Program-made: the position numbers and the translations under genes
Part shown: one piece after another, positions 24,749 to 32,906 of the stretch
How the letters are laid out: each line of letters opens with the position of its first letter
How positions within the stretch are numbered: position 1 is the first letter of the stretch
Notes under the pieces: generated by a model
Database searches by the model: none
What the model was told of the DNA's origin: nothing
Seen by the model: only the letters and a program-made list of their open reading frames with translations
From: Cytophagaceae bacterium
Lineage (GTDB): Bacteria > Bacteroidota > Bacteroidia > Cytophagales > Cytophagaceae
Length of the DNA: 34,199 nucleotides
Assembly (NCBI GenBank): GCA_014376985.1
Contig: JACMQM010000338.1
Coordinates: 1 to 34,199 of the forward strand
Direction of reading: 5' to 3'

Positions 24749-26386
24749 TCAACGCTTGATGTATAAGTTTCCTTTGTAAGTCTGCTCACCATACTTTATA
24801 AAATAGTAATAAGTGCCAACTGGTAAATTTCCTCCATCCCAGTCGTTGCGGTAATTTTCCTGATGGTATACAATTTGATGCACAGCGTTAAAAACAGATA
24901 CCTCATTCTGAACAGAAGGATCCAGATTCTCGATATAAAATGTTTCATTATCACCGTCTCCGTTTGGAGTAATGAGTTCGTAAATGACAGGTTTTCCGTA
25001 TACTAAATTATTAATAATTTCAGATAGCTCACTGATTAAACAACTACCTTCCTTTACTCGCATTCTATAGGTTCCGAATTCAGCAGATGTAAAAGGAGAA
25101 ACCGTGATAGAAGCGGTATCGAACAACTGACCATTTGGTGTAGCCCATTGATAACTCAGATGCGTACTAAATGGAACAGAGAGGTGCAGATCTTTACCTT
25201 CACCTGGTTGTAATTCCCTTGTAACTTCTAAGGTAGGTAATGGATAATAAGGAGAAACTGTAAGTTGAAGATACAAGGTATCTGCCCTATATATAGTATC
25301 TGCCGGCGCAGTAACTCGTAATGGCAACATGCCTGGTTTACGCAGATTAACGCTTTTATCAGGATTGATGGTAGCTACTGTGGTATCTAACGAAACGATG
25401 GATACACCTCTTCCCGCTGTGCCTGTAGTAAGCGCTTCTAAAAAATTATTGAACGGACAATAAATTATTGTGCTACTTAAATAAATAATTGTTTGAGCAA
25501 CAAGCGCTTTAACATTCAACCCAATGTAGCCTGATCTTAGTACCAGTCCTGGAAATATAGGATTCGCCATTTCGCAAAAGTAAAGCCGGCTGTCCGATAC
25601 TTGACCGCTTTCAATACGCATCATGGATTGATTGGTGTTTATTAGTCTTGGAGAATCGGGGAGATAAGAAGTATCATTCCATTGCCATTTCCATTGGTAA
25701 AAATTATTGGAATCACCACCCGCCAATGGTGCAACATCAGGAAAATTAATAGAGTCTCCTTCATGCACTACAAAATACCGGTACGGCAGCATGGGTTGCT
25801 GTGGACTATAGCTGTATGTATTCAAAGGTTTACTAAGCAAAGGAGCCAAGTCGTCAAAATTAAAATGGTTATCTCCTACATATAAATTTTTAAAGTTAGG
25901 GCTCGGTATCGACATGAAATCCGGCATCTCCGTCATTTCATTATAATAGATACTGATCAGTTCTATATTTGTCAATTTACTAAAATCAGCTCCTGCTTCA
26001 ACTCCGGTCAACGCATTACCGGTTAAATACAATGTCCTTAAAGAAGACAGCTCCACCATGCATTTTGGTACTGGACCTATCAATAGGCAGCCAGATAAAT
26101 TAAGAAAAAGGAGTGAATCAAGCGCACATATTTCAATGGGAATAGTGTCATTAATAAGTACATCCAAATCTAATGAAATGACTCTGTTATCCTGCACCTG
26201 TATTCCATGCCATGTAGATACATTACCATTCAGCCACGTGGTATCGCTGGCTAATGCAGGTATCTTATTGTACAGGGCCACTAAAGCTAATGAATCCTGT
26301 TTGATTACCTGAGCTGTTGCTTTTGGAAAACAGATCATGAGAGAAACGCTAAAAAAAATACACCGAATGAAATGCTTTGTGCGCAT
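24749..26386 (-). CDS. Secreted leucine-rich-repeat/Ig protein with gliding-motility-associated C-terminal domain
   Basis: A 545-residue exported protein. The signal peptide is about residues 1-25 (MICFPKATA before Q). Next is an N-terminal LRR region (about 50-190) with WHGIQVQDNRVISLDLD, LLFLNLSGCLLIGPVPKCM and LRTLYLTGNALTGV, which resembles plant-type LRRs. Then come Ig-like regions (about 200-290, with LYFCEMANP, and about 300-450). The last ~85 residues (VIYELITPNGDGDNETFYI to YKGNLYIKR) are the CHU_C/type B sorting domain used by T9SS, often for cell-surface proteins. It probably mediates surface binding; the ligand is unknown. It is convergent with the beta-helix gene. Confidence 0.88.
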   Translation of the reverse strand: MRTKHFIRCIFFSVSLMICFPKATAQVIKQDSLALVALYNKIPALASDTTWLNGNVSTWHGIQVQDNRVISLDLDVLINDTIPIEICALDSLLFLNLSGCLLIGPVPKCMVELSSLRTLYLTGNALTGVEAGADFSKLTNIELISIYYNEMTEMPDFMSIPSPNFKNLYVGDNHFNFDDLAPLLSKPLNTYSYSPQQPMLPYRYFVVHEGDSINFPDVAPLAGGDSNNFYQWKWQWNDTSYLPDSPRLINTNQSMMRIESGQVSDSRLYFCEMANPIFPGLVLRSGYIGLNVKALVAQTIIYLSSTIIYCPFNNFLEALTTGTAGRGVSIVSLDTTVATINPDKSVNLRKPGMLPLRVTAPADTIYRADTLYLQLTVSPYYPLPTLEVTRELQPGEGKDLHLSVPFSTHLSYQWATPNGQLFDTASITVSPFTSAEFGTYRMRVKEGSCLISELSEIINNLVYGKPVIYELITPNGDGDNETFYIENLDPSVQNEVSVFNAVHQIVYHQENYRNDWDGGNLPVGTYYYFIKYGEQTYKGNLYIKR

Positions 26387-26405
26387 GAGTAATAGTCTAC
26401 AACAA

Positions 26406-26413
26406 CAAATATA
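26406..26413 (-). promoter_or_regulatory. Possible -7 element for the LRR gene
   Basis: The minus strand reads TATATTTG, matching TAnnTTTG, 19 bp before the ATG at 26386. No TTG was found at the expected -33 position, so this is a partial match. Confidence 0.4.
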
Positions 26414-26883
26414 AAATCAATTTCTCTAAATTAGTAATATTAGATGAACGCTAAAAACAGGTTGTATTAAATTCTAAGTGAATATCCAAATAAAAAGTAT
26501 AGCAGCTAATTCTCTACAGCCCCTCTATTGATATAAGGTACAGTTAAATATACTTAGATACTTTGTGAAAAAATATTCACAATTACGTAGTATATAAAAA
26601 TTTACTTTGTAAAGTTAAAAATTACCTTGTAAATACATAAACAAAATAAATAAAAGTTAAAAGTGCTGTGGATAAATGCCTTAAGAGGTTGGTTCAAAAC
26701 CGATTTAAGCCGTTTTTCGAATTTCTTCTTATTTAATTTTTCACTTTCGTTTTTATTATGAAATTATCAATTTAGCGATTATTGAAGTATTTTCTTTATG
26801 AATGATTAAGAATGCTTCATTTTAAAATGTACACGTAAAGGAAATATTAAAGAAGAACTTAGGAAGCTAAAAAAGTATTTCTA

Positions 26884-26907
26884 ACCCATCGGAATGGGTA
26901 ATTTTTT
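26884..26907 (+). terminator. Terminator-like hairpin in an intergenic region
   Basis: ACCCAT-CGGA-ATGGGT forms a 6-bp stem with a 4-nt loop, followed by AA and six Ts. There is no coding gene on this strand upstream for over 2 kb, so it may end an unseen small RNA starting in the AT-rich spacer, or be an isolated element. Confidence 0.5.
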
Positions 26908-26973
26908 CATGTTTGTGTTTTATTCTTACATTTCCAAAAACCGATCGGCTTCACTTTTGGCTTCTACGAACTC

Positions 26974-27000
26974 TTGATTATTGTTTTAAAATTACCTTTG
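26974..27000 (+). promoter_or_regulatory. Probable promoter for the metalloprotease gene
   Basis: TTG (26974-26976), 16 bp, then TACCTTTG (26993-27000). The -7 box is a full match and the spacing is one base short of the usual range. The predicted leader is about 130 nt. Confidence 0.5.
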
Positions 27001-27135
27001 CCTCAATTTATCTTACCGTTCCCTCGATCCTTCTTTGGTATGGAAAATCAAAGGCTTAAGTTCGAAACATTGTTTGATGCGAATTAAACACTTCTCAATA
27101 AACACACTAACTGTTTACAAAACTTGATTTTTAAC

Positions 27136-29703
27136 ATGAAACCAAAATTTAACTTACTGGTGCTTATTTTTTTCTTTATAAGTATCCATGCTATCGCGCA
27201 AAAGCCGGTATTGAACATTCCCGTCAAAGCCTATGTAGAACTTACATCGGCAAATTACTTCGGTGGCAAGCTGGCCATACAGGATTCGATTACGAAACAG
27301 TTTCAACGCATGAATCAATATTATAATGCGGAAACACGCTTTACACACACCTATAATTTTTACATCAGCTCTTTCCAATTTTATACAGACAATGGCAACA
27401 ACGACAGCACCAACTATTACAATGGGTTAGTCACCGGTTTCTTAAAAATTGTCTACGATAATTTTGTTCCTTTTGACATGAAAGGCTATAACTCTTACCT
27501 GCATACCATTCACTATTGTCACGACGGAGTAAACGGCAAAAGCGGTCACATGTTCGGCCGCATTCCAAACAAAGGATTGTTCCATGAATTCGGTCATTCC
27601 AGAAGTGCCATTGACATTTACGCAGTAAATATAGACGGCTCACAAAATCAGGTCGCTACCGGACTGGGTTTCAGAACTCCTTATAATTCCATTATGAATG
27701 ATCTGTATGTAGAATCAGGATGGGACACGCATTCCATCTACCTTATGAATACGACAGCGACTACTTATGGCGTAGGTCCGTTTACAGGCGCTCAGCACGA
27801 TGCCATTGTCAAAGGCGCCTTTCCGCAAAACATTAGCATCAGGGTAAAAGACGCCACGGGAAATGCCGTGCCGAATGCCACTGTAAAATTGTATGGTGTC
27901 ACTTGGTACATGAGCAATGACTTCGCTCAGAAACTTACTACTGCCAATGCCGCAGTAAACACGACGACCAATACAAGTGGCATTTTAAACTTTACCAGCA
28001 CCAATAATCCGTTTAATACTGCCTTCACCGGAGAAGCGCCTACACAATACATTAGTTTCTTTGTCGCGGTGACTGCCAACGGACAAACACGCTATGACTG
28101 GCTGACTATTTACGATGTCCAAAGCAGTAAAGCAGCCGGATTGACTACACATTACCTGGATGTGGTGATAAAAACAGCCACCCTTGCCGCGCCTAACAAA
28201 AAACCGCTGGCTGACCTTGCAGTGACCGGAGATGGGCAGTACAGGACTTTTCCTTCCAATATCTGGCTGGTGACCGGTGCCTTTGATCTTGATAACGCGA
28301 TAACGAGCGTAAAAATGTACGATGGTAGTACACTGCTTGGCAACGCAAATTTTGAACCGGATGCCTTTCGCTATGCCTACCAATTGCTCAATCTCCCGGT
28401 AGGCACCCACAGCATCAAAGCAGTAGTTACCGATGCCTCAGGCAGCGTTGCCGAAACGCTTCCTATTTTGATGACCATCGTTCCTCCTGCTCCATCAGTG
28501 TCTCTTACCGCTCCGCTGGATAACAGCAGTTTCTTTTACGGAACAGCCATCACACTGAACGCTTCGGCGGCAGCAGGGTCTGGAACCAATACAAAAGTAG
28601 AATTTTACAACGGCAACATAAAATTGGGTGAAGACGCGACTTCTCCTTACAGTTACAACTGGACCAATGCGCCTTTGGGTACAACGCAAATTAGCGCAAG
28701 AGCTTACAACAGTGCAGGATTTTCGGCCGTTGCCAATGCTTTAAAAATTACTGTGAACCCCGCCAATACCTGCACAGATCCGGTATGGAACAGCGGCACT
28801 GCTTATGTAAACGGTGACAAAGTTTCTTACCTGGAAAAAAAATACCAGGCCAACTGGTGGACGCAAAACAATCCTCCAAACACCAATAGCGGTGCGGGTA
28901 TGGCGTGGACAGACTTAGGCAACTGCGGATCAAGCGGCAATGCAGCCCCTACGGTTTCCCTCACCGCCCCGTCCAATAACCAAAGCTATACCGCTCCTGC
29001 CACGGTAAACATCACAGCCAATGCGGCAGACAGCGACGGATCCATTTCCAAGGTGGAATTCTACAACGGATTATCCCTGATCTTTTCCGATAACACTTCT
29101 CCTTACACTTATTCCTGGACCAGTGTTGCCATCGGCACCTACGTACTCAAAGCCATTGCTTACGACAACCTGTTAAATACCACGACTTCATCTGTCGTCA
29201 CCATTACGGTATCAGCAGGAGGCACTTGCACAGCCGTGCAATGGAACGCGGGCAATGCTTCTTATATCAACGGTACAATCATTAAAAACACCGTAGGCGG
29301 TATAGTGAAAAGATACCAATGCACCGTAGCCGGCTGGTGTCAGTCTGCGTCTGCCTATTACTACGAACCGGGAAACGGAACAGCCTGGACTTCCTGCTGG
29401 AATGATTTGGGGTCCTGCACATCCAGGTCTGCTGCCGACCACAACGCCACCGAAACAATAGCTTTTGAAATCTATCCGAACCCGGCAAATCATCGCGCAA
29501 CGATCACTGCGGCATTGACAGGAACGCTTGTGACCCTTTATCTCATCAATCAAATGGGCACAGAAATCCTAACCAAAGAAATAAACGTCGGAAGCACCGG
29601 TCTTACAGATGAATTGGATCTTAGTGGACTTATGCCGGGTATCTATACCCTAAAACTCAGCGCAGGTGAAACCGTTCTTTACAAACGATTGCTTAAGAAT
29701 TAA
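27136..29703 (+). CDS. Secreted metzincin-like zinc protease with Ig and chitin-binding-type modules and T9SS sorting domain
   Basis: An 855-residue exported protein with a signal peptide of about 20 residues (ISIHAIAQ). The catalytic region (about 25-230) contains HEFGHSRSAID (H150, E151, H154, D160) and then YNSIMNDLY with M187. This fits the metzincin arrangement HExxHxxxxx(H/D) plus Met-turn, though the usual glycine is Ser157. Next are a carboxypeptidase-regulatory-like domain (about 235-300) and three Ig-like domains (about 355-450, 452-542, 603-695). Two cysteine-bounded modules follow: residues 546-597 (YVNGDKVSYLEKKYQANWWT) are typical of CBM5/12 chitin binding, and 698-761 (WCQSASAYYYEPGNGTAW) is a variant. 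The final domain is T9SS type A (FEIYPNPANHRATI to YKRLLKN). It probably degrades proteins on chitinous or glycan-rich material. ATG 27136 is preferred over TTG 27124. Confidence 0.83.
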   Translation: MKPKFNLLVLIFFFISIHAIAQKPVLNIPVKAYVELTSANYFGGKLAIQDSITKQFQRMNQYYNAETRFTHTYNFYISSFQFYTDNGNNDSTNYYNGLVTGFLKIVYDNFVPFDMKGYNSYLHTIHYCHDGVNGKSGHMFGRIPNKGLFHEFGHSRSAIDIYAVNIDGSQNQVATGLGFRTPYNSIMNDLYVESGWDTHSIYLMNTTATTYGVGPFTGAQHDAIVKGAFPQNISIRVKDATGNAVPNATVKLYGVTWYMSNDFAQKLTTANAAVNTTTNTSGILNFTSTNNPFNTAFTGEAPTQYISFFVAVTANGQTRYDWLTIYDVQSSKAAGLTTHYLDVVIKTATLAAPNKKPLADLAVTGDGQYRTFPSNIWLVTGAFDLDNAITSVKMYDGSTLLGNANFEPDAFRYAYQLLNLPVGTHSIKAVVTDASGSVAETLPILMTIVPPAPSVSLTAPLDNSSFFYGTAITLNASAAAGSGTNTKVEFYNGNIKLGEDATSPYSYNWTNAPLGTTQISARAYNSAGFSAVANALKITVNPANTCTDPVWNSGTAYVNGDKVSYLEKKYQANWWTQNNPPNTNSGAGMAWTDLGNCGSSGNAAPTVSLTAPSNNQSYTAPATVNITANAADSDGSISKVEFYNGLSLIFSDNTSPYTYSWTSVAIGTYVLKAIAYDNLLNTTTSSVVTITVSAGGTCTAVQWNAGNASYINGTIIKNTVGGIVKRYQCTVAGWCQSASAYYYEPGNGTAWTSCWNDLGSCTSRSAADHNATETIAFEIYPNPANHRATITAALTGTLVTLYLINQMGTEILTKEINVGSTGLTDELDLSGLMPGIYTLKLSAGETVLYKRLLKN

Positions 29704-29706
29704 TCG

Positions 29707-30046
29707 ATAGAATTAGTGCTTTAGTTCGACTTTCCAATATTTAAAACCAGAATTACAAGCTCTCGTATACAAGCTGATATACCTCTAAGACTGAGTGCAG
29801 TGGGTGTCCAGGAAAAGAGCGAATGGAAGAAGACCCTGTCTAGCATTAACAACGTGCTGTTTGAAGGATCCGTTGGGTCTTCTTTCATTGGTTTTGGTGG
29901 CGCCCTTTTCTTTTGTTTCTTTTCTTTTGGGCGAGCAAAAGAAAAGAAAGAGGACAGGATGAAAATGGAATTCATTATTAAACTCGTCCGAGAGGGGAAC
30001 ACTACCCTCTTTAGTAATTGAAGGCGAATTAAATCACTAATTCTAT
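29707..30046. mobile_element. MITE-like element (340 bp) inserted at the protease stop codon
   Basis: The left end ATAGAATTAGTGCTTTAGTT (29707 on) and the complement of the right end, ATAGAATTAGTGATTTAATT (from 30046), are inverted repeats matching at 23 of 26 positions. TAATCG flanks both sides (29701-29706 and 30047-30052), a 6-bp target duplication that extends to 8 bp (ATTAATCG) if AT shared with the ends is counted. The interior has no transposase. It holds an AT-rich perfect 13-bp hairpin, with arms TTTCTTTTCTTTT and AAAAGAAAAGAAA around GGGCGAGC (about 29918-29951). Short open frames inside look spurious. Confidence 0.85.
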
Positions 30047-30066
30047 TAATCGAAAAAGCACTTAAT

Positions 30067-30100
30067 AAAAAACTCCAGCTTTAACGGGCCGGAGTTTTTT
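30067..30100 (+). terminator. Terminator displaced from the protease gene
   Basis: AAAAAACTCC (30067-30076) pairs with GGAGTTTTTT (30091-30100), with an inner GC pairing and T-rich end. It is symmetrical enough to work both ways. Without the inserted 340-bp element and one target copy it would sit about 20 bp after the protease stop. Confidence 0.85.
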
Positions 30101-30416
30101 ATTAACAATTTCTTTTACTCACTTAAGTATTCACTACACTATTTAACTCTATGATTTCAATGCCGATCCTCTCCAATCTATTATTGTTTCTGCGCTATGC
30201 CTTTTCATTTTAAAAAGTTGCGGTTAAAATTAAAAGTAAAACTTGAGCGGTCTTAAGCAATTAGGAAGGAGGGGATTTTGCCTGTAAATAAAACAAGTAA
30301 TTTTATTAAACTAATGTAATGCAGGTTATGCTTCCCTAACAAAAAATGTTTAAACTTAAGACCGTCTCTTAATCATGTTTTCAAAATCTAGCATCCTCTC
30401 ATACTATTCATTACAC
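30101..30416. other. Intergenic region with an inverted repeat
   Basis: No gene was seen. CGGTCTTAAG (30248-30257) and CTTAAGACCG (30355-30364) are perfect 10-bp inverted repeats about 97 bp apart, possibly the ends of a very small decayed element; no target duplication was recognised. Confidence 0.4.
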
Positions 30417-30773
30417 TTATTTCATTTTGGAGCTGCAGACAATCTCGTCAAAACCTACCGCCACCACTTTATCCTTCTTCTCCACCACCGGCCTTTTGAT
30501 GATACTCGTATTCGTTAGCATCACAGCGATCGCCGCTTTTTCATTCGTCACCGAAGCTTGTGTTTTTTCGTCGAGTTTTCTCCAAGTCGTGCCTTTCTTG
30601 TTGAGTAATACTTCCCAACCCACCTGATCAGACCAGGCTTTCAACTTACTTTCTGTAATGCTTTGAGTTTTATAATCGTGAAAGTCAAAAGCGATCTTAT
30701 GTGTTGTAAGCCAAGTCAGGGCTTTCTTTACGGTGTCGCAATTTTTGATGCCGTAAACAGTGAGGTTGGACAT
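30417..30773 (-). CDS. yffB: ArsC/Spx-family reductase, YffB-like
   Basis: Small thioredoxin-fold protein of 118 residues, the same length as E. coli YffB. It has YGIKNCDTVKKALTWL (single cysteine C12) and GWEVLLNKKGTTWRKLDE, the two signature blocks of YffB, and the late IIKRPVVEK with the conserved Arg-Pro. YffB-like proteins are described as possible glutathione-dependent thiol reductases; arsenate reduction is not established for them, and only one cysteine is present here, so true Spx-type CxxC redox control is excluded. Cytoplasmic. The start ATG at 30773 is 14 bp downstream of a heptad-repeat element that separates it from the permease gene on the same strand. Confidence 0.88.
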   Translation of the reverse strand: MSNLTVYGIKNCDTVKKALTWLTTHKIAFDFHDYKTQSITESKLKAWSDQVGWEVLLNKKGTTWRKLDEKTQASVTNEKAAIAVMLTNTSIIKRPVVEKKDKVVAVGFDEIVCSSKMK

Positions 30774-30787
30774 ATTGAAAAGGTAAT

Positions 30788-30852
30788 GGTGAAGAGTAAA
30801 GGGTGAGCAGTGAAGAGTAAACCGTAAATCTTACTTACTATTCACTCTTCAC
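30788..30852. repeat. Heptad-repeat quasi-palindrome 6 (GTGAAGA type)
   Basis: The left arm (30788-30827) reads GGTGAAG AGTAAAG GGTGAGC AGTGAAG AGTAAAC. The right arm (30829-30852), as complement, reads GTGAAGA GTGAATA GTAAGTA. It fills the gap between the permease stop (30857) and the yffB start (30773). Confidence 0.75.
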
Positions 30853-30856
30853 AAAA

Positions 30857-32338
30857 TTAATCTAATACGTTAGAACCAGGATTACTTTCAGAATCGCTTT
30901 TATTCAACTTACTATTCTTCTTTCCATAAGCGAAGTACACCACAAAACCAACAGCCATCCAAACAAACAAACGGATCCAAGTGTCTAAGGGTAAAGCGTA
31001 CATCAGGTAGCAGCAAACAATGATACCCATAATCGGAACAAAAGGAACCCAGGGTGTTTTGAAGGCACGTGGCAAATCGGGACGTGTTTTTCGCAGTACT
31101 AAAATACCAATACACACCAATACGAACGCAAGCAAAGTGCCAATACTGCACATTTCACCTACTATGGAAACCGGCACAAAAGCAGCGAAAAGACTTACCA
31201 GTCCGGCAAATAATAAATTGGATTTCCACGGGGTTTGAAACTTAGGATGTATGTCAGAAAACATTTTAGGAATCAAACCGTCTTTTGACATGGAAAAGAA
31301 AACGCGTGATTGTCCCAATAGAAGTACAAGAATCACAGAAGAATAACCTGCTAAAATAGCCATGATGATCAACTCTTGCATGAAGCCATAGGGAGTAGCC
31401 GCAATGGCAAGGGCTACAGGTGCTGCTTCGTTTTTAAAGTTTTGATAATTTTCCAAACCAGTCATGACATGCGCAAACAATACATATAAAATGGTACACA
31501 CAATCAATGAACCCATGATACCGATGGGCATATCACGCTGCGGATTCTTCGCTTCCTGCGCAGCAGTGGATACCGCATCAAATCCAATAAAGGCAAAGAA
31601 GACTACTGCAGCACCGGTCATAATGCCCGTCCAGCCAAAGTTTTCAAAGGCGCCGGTATTTTCCGGAATATAATTGGCATAGTTGGCCTCGTCAATATAA
31701 CTCCAGCCCAAAACGATGAATACTACGACTACCGTGAGCTTCAGCGCTACAATTACCGCATTGAATCTCGCAGATTCCTGTATACCTCTAATCAAAATCA
31801 GTGACATCAATACCGTGATAAAAACAGCCGGTAAATTCATGATACCGGATATTTCCTCCCCATTCACCTTTACCGTCTCAAACGGTGACATCATCCAACG
31901 ATAGGGGATATGGGCCACATGCCACTTTTCTAATAATTTAATCAAATACCTGGACCAGCTAATGGCCACGGTTGCCGCACCCACTGCGTATTCCAAAATC
32001 AAATCCCATCCGATTGTCCAGGCGATCAATTCACCCATCGTTGCATAAGAATAGGTATATGCACTTCCGGCAACAGGGATCATGGAAGCAAACTCTGCGT
32101 AGCACAAACCTGCAAAGGCACAACCTGAGGCAGCTACGATGAAAGATATAGTCACCGCAGGACCTGCATTGTTCGCAGCCGCTATTCCGGTTAATGAAAA
32201 CAAACCGGCTCCAATAATGGCTCCTACACCTAGCAAAATCAAACTAAAGGCGGTTAAGCTTTTCTTTAACTTTGCTCCTTCATCGCTTTCTTTGAGGATG
32301 TTTTCAATGCTTTTTGTTTTGAAAAAGGGATTGGACAT
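30857..32338 (-). CDS. APC-superfamily amino-acid permease (cationic amino-acid transporter type)
   Basis: Inner-membrane secondary transporter, 493 residues with about 12-13 hydrophobic helices. Helix 1 holds the substrate-binding break GVGAIIGAGLFSLTG. Other family blocks are CYAEFASMIPVAGSAYTYSYATMGELIAW (in pieces), GFDAVSTAAQEAKNPQRDMPIGI and a loop with GQSRVFFSMSKDGLIP. These resemble the CAT/YfnA group that imports amino acids by proton symport. The exact substrate is not readable. The N-terminal cytoplasmic segment KTKSIENILKESDE is usual for Bacteroidota copies. It is transcribed toward yffB, with a heptad repeat between, so co-transcription is possible. Confidence 0.93.
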   Translation of the reverse strand: MSNPFFKTKSIENILKESDEGAKLKKSLTAFSLILLGVGAIIGAGLFSLTGIAAANNAGPAVTISFIVAASGCAFAGLCYAEFASMIPVAGSAYTYSYATMGELIAWTIGWDLILEYAVGAATVAISWSRYLIKLLEKWHVAHIPYRWMMSPFETVKVNGEEISGIMNLPAVFITVLMSLILIRGIQESARFNAVIVALKLTVVVVFIVLGWSYIDEANYANYIPENTGAFENFGWTGIMTGAAVVFFAFIGFDAVSTAAQEAKNPQRDMPIGIMGSLIVCTILYVLFAHVMTGLENYQNFKNEAAPVALAIAATPYGFMQELIIMAILAGYSSVILVLLLGQSRVFFSMSKDGLIPKMFSDIHPKFQTPWKSNLLFAGLVSLFAAFVPVSIVGEMCSIGTLLAFVLVCIGILVLRKTRPDLPRAFKTPWVPFVPIMGIIVCCYLMYALPLDTWIRLFVWMAVGFVVYFAYGKKNSKLNKSDSESNPGSNVLD

Positions 32339-32498
32339 AGCTTTTGTTTGCGTACAACTCTAAAAATAGTAATTTTTTGGAGAAAGTGGTGGGGTTTTCT
32401 CGGAAGGTTAAAGATAGTTTATATATCGATGGTTTGCCTGGGATTTACTCATCAGGTTAGAACGATAGAAATAATAATAGACTGAATGTAAAGTATTG

Positions 32499-32707
32499 GG
32501 GCGTTCCCTTCGGGCCGGGCTTTCGCCACTCGCTTTCCCGCCATTCAATCTTGAGTGGCTAGTTCTTCCGGATTGGCGGGAAGAGCTCAGACAATGGCTC
32601 AATCCCTAACGCAGCTATTCAAACCTTGTGTTAGGGATCGAGTGGAAAGCCCGAAGCGCGTAGGTTTTAGCGCATGGGCGGACTTGGAGCAAGAGCCCGG
32701 CCCCGCC
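32499..32707. repeat. GC-rich palindromic repeat island
   Basis: A sharply GC-rich block inside an AT-rich gap between the permease and ybiT. It contains nested inverted repeats: GGGCTTTC (32517-32524) with GAAAGCCC (32645-32652); CCACTCG (32526-32532) with CGAGTGG (32639-32645); TTCCCGCCA (32535-32543) with TGGCGGGAA (32574-32582); and ATCCCTAAC (32602-32610) with GTTAGGGAT (32630-32638). From memory, motifs like CGGGCTTTCC...ATCCCTAAC recur as intergenic repeats in many Bacteroidota genomes. No open reading frame of note. Confidence 0.75.
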
Positions 32708-32873
32708 ATCATCCTTAAAATAACGTTTTAAGTTCGTAGGTGGGGAAACACCCAAAACCTTACCAGAAAATTTACTTTCATCAAACCCATTTAAACTCCA
32801 TCACTCCATACTATTCCTGTTATCATCCCTAACTTTATAAAAATAATCATTCACTCCTTTCCTAAAATATTCC

Positions 32874-32881
32874 TACCTTTG
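32874..32881 (+). promoter_or_regulatory. -7 promoter element of ybiT
   Basis: TACCTTTG fits TAnnTTTG and lies 28 bp before the ATG at 32910, predicting a leader of about 20 nt. No clear -33 TTG was found. Confidence 0.5.
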
Positions 32882-32906
32882 TCCCCTGATTCTACTCTTT
32901 CCCTGA

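Larger units (their letters stand above)
26414..27135 (+). other. Long AT-rich divergent intergenic region
   Basis: No gene was recognised. Small inverted repeats are present, for example GTGAA/TTCAC near 26565-26580 and TTTAC/GTAAA repeats near 26600-26635. The region also holds a terminator-like hairpin (26884-26907) and a probable promoter for the protease gene (26974-27000), listed separately. Confidence 0.5.

Noticed and set aside
29800-30021. Open frame of 73 codons inside the MITE-like element
   Set aside because: Low-complexity translation running through the AT-rich hairpin, with an equally open frame on the other strand; no recognisable domain.
32499-32707. tRNA or rRNA fragment in the GC-rich block
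   Set aside because: No cloverleaf, anticodon arm or rRNA signature could be assembled from the stems.
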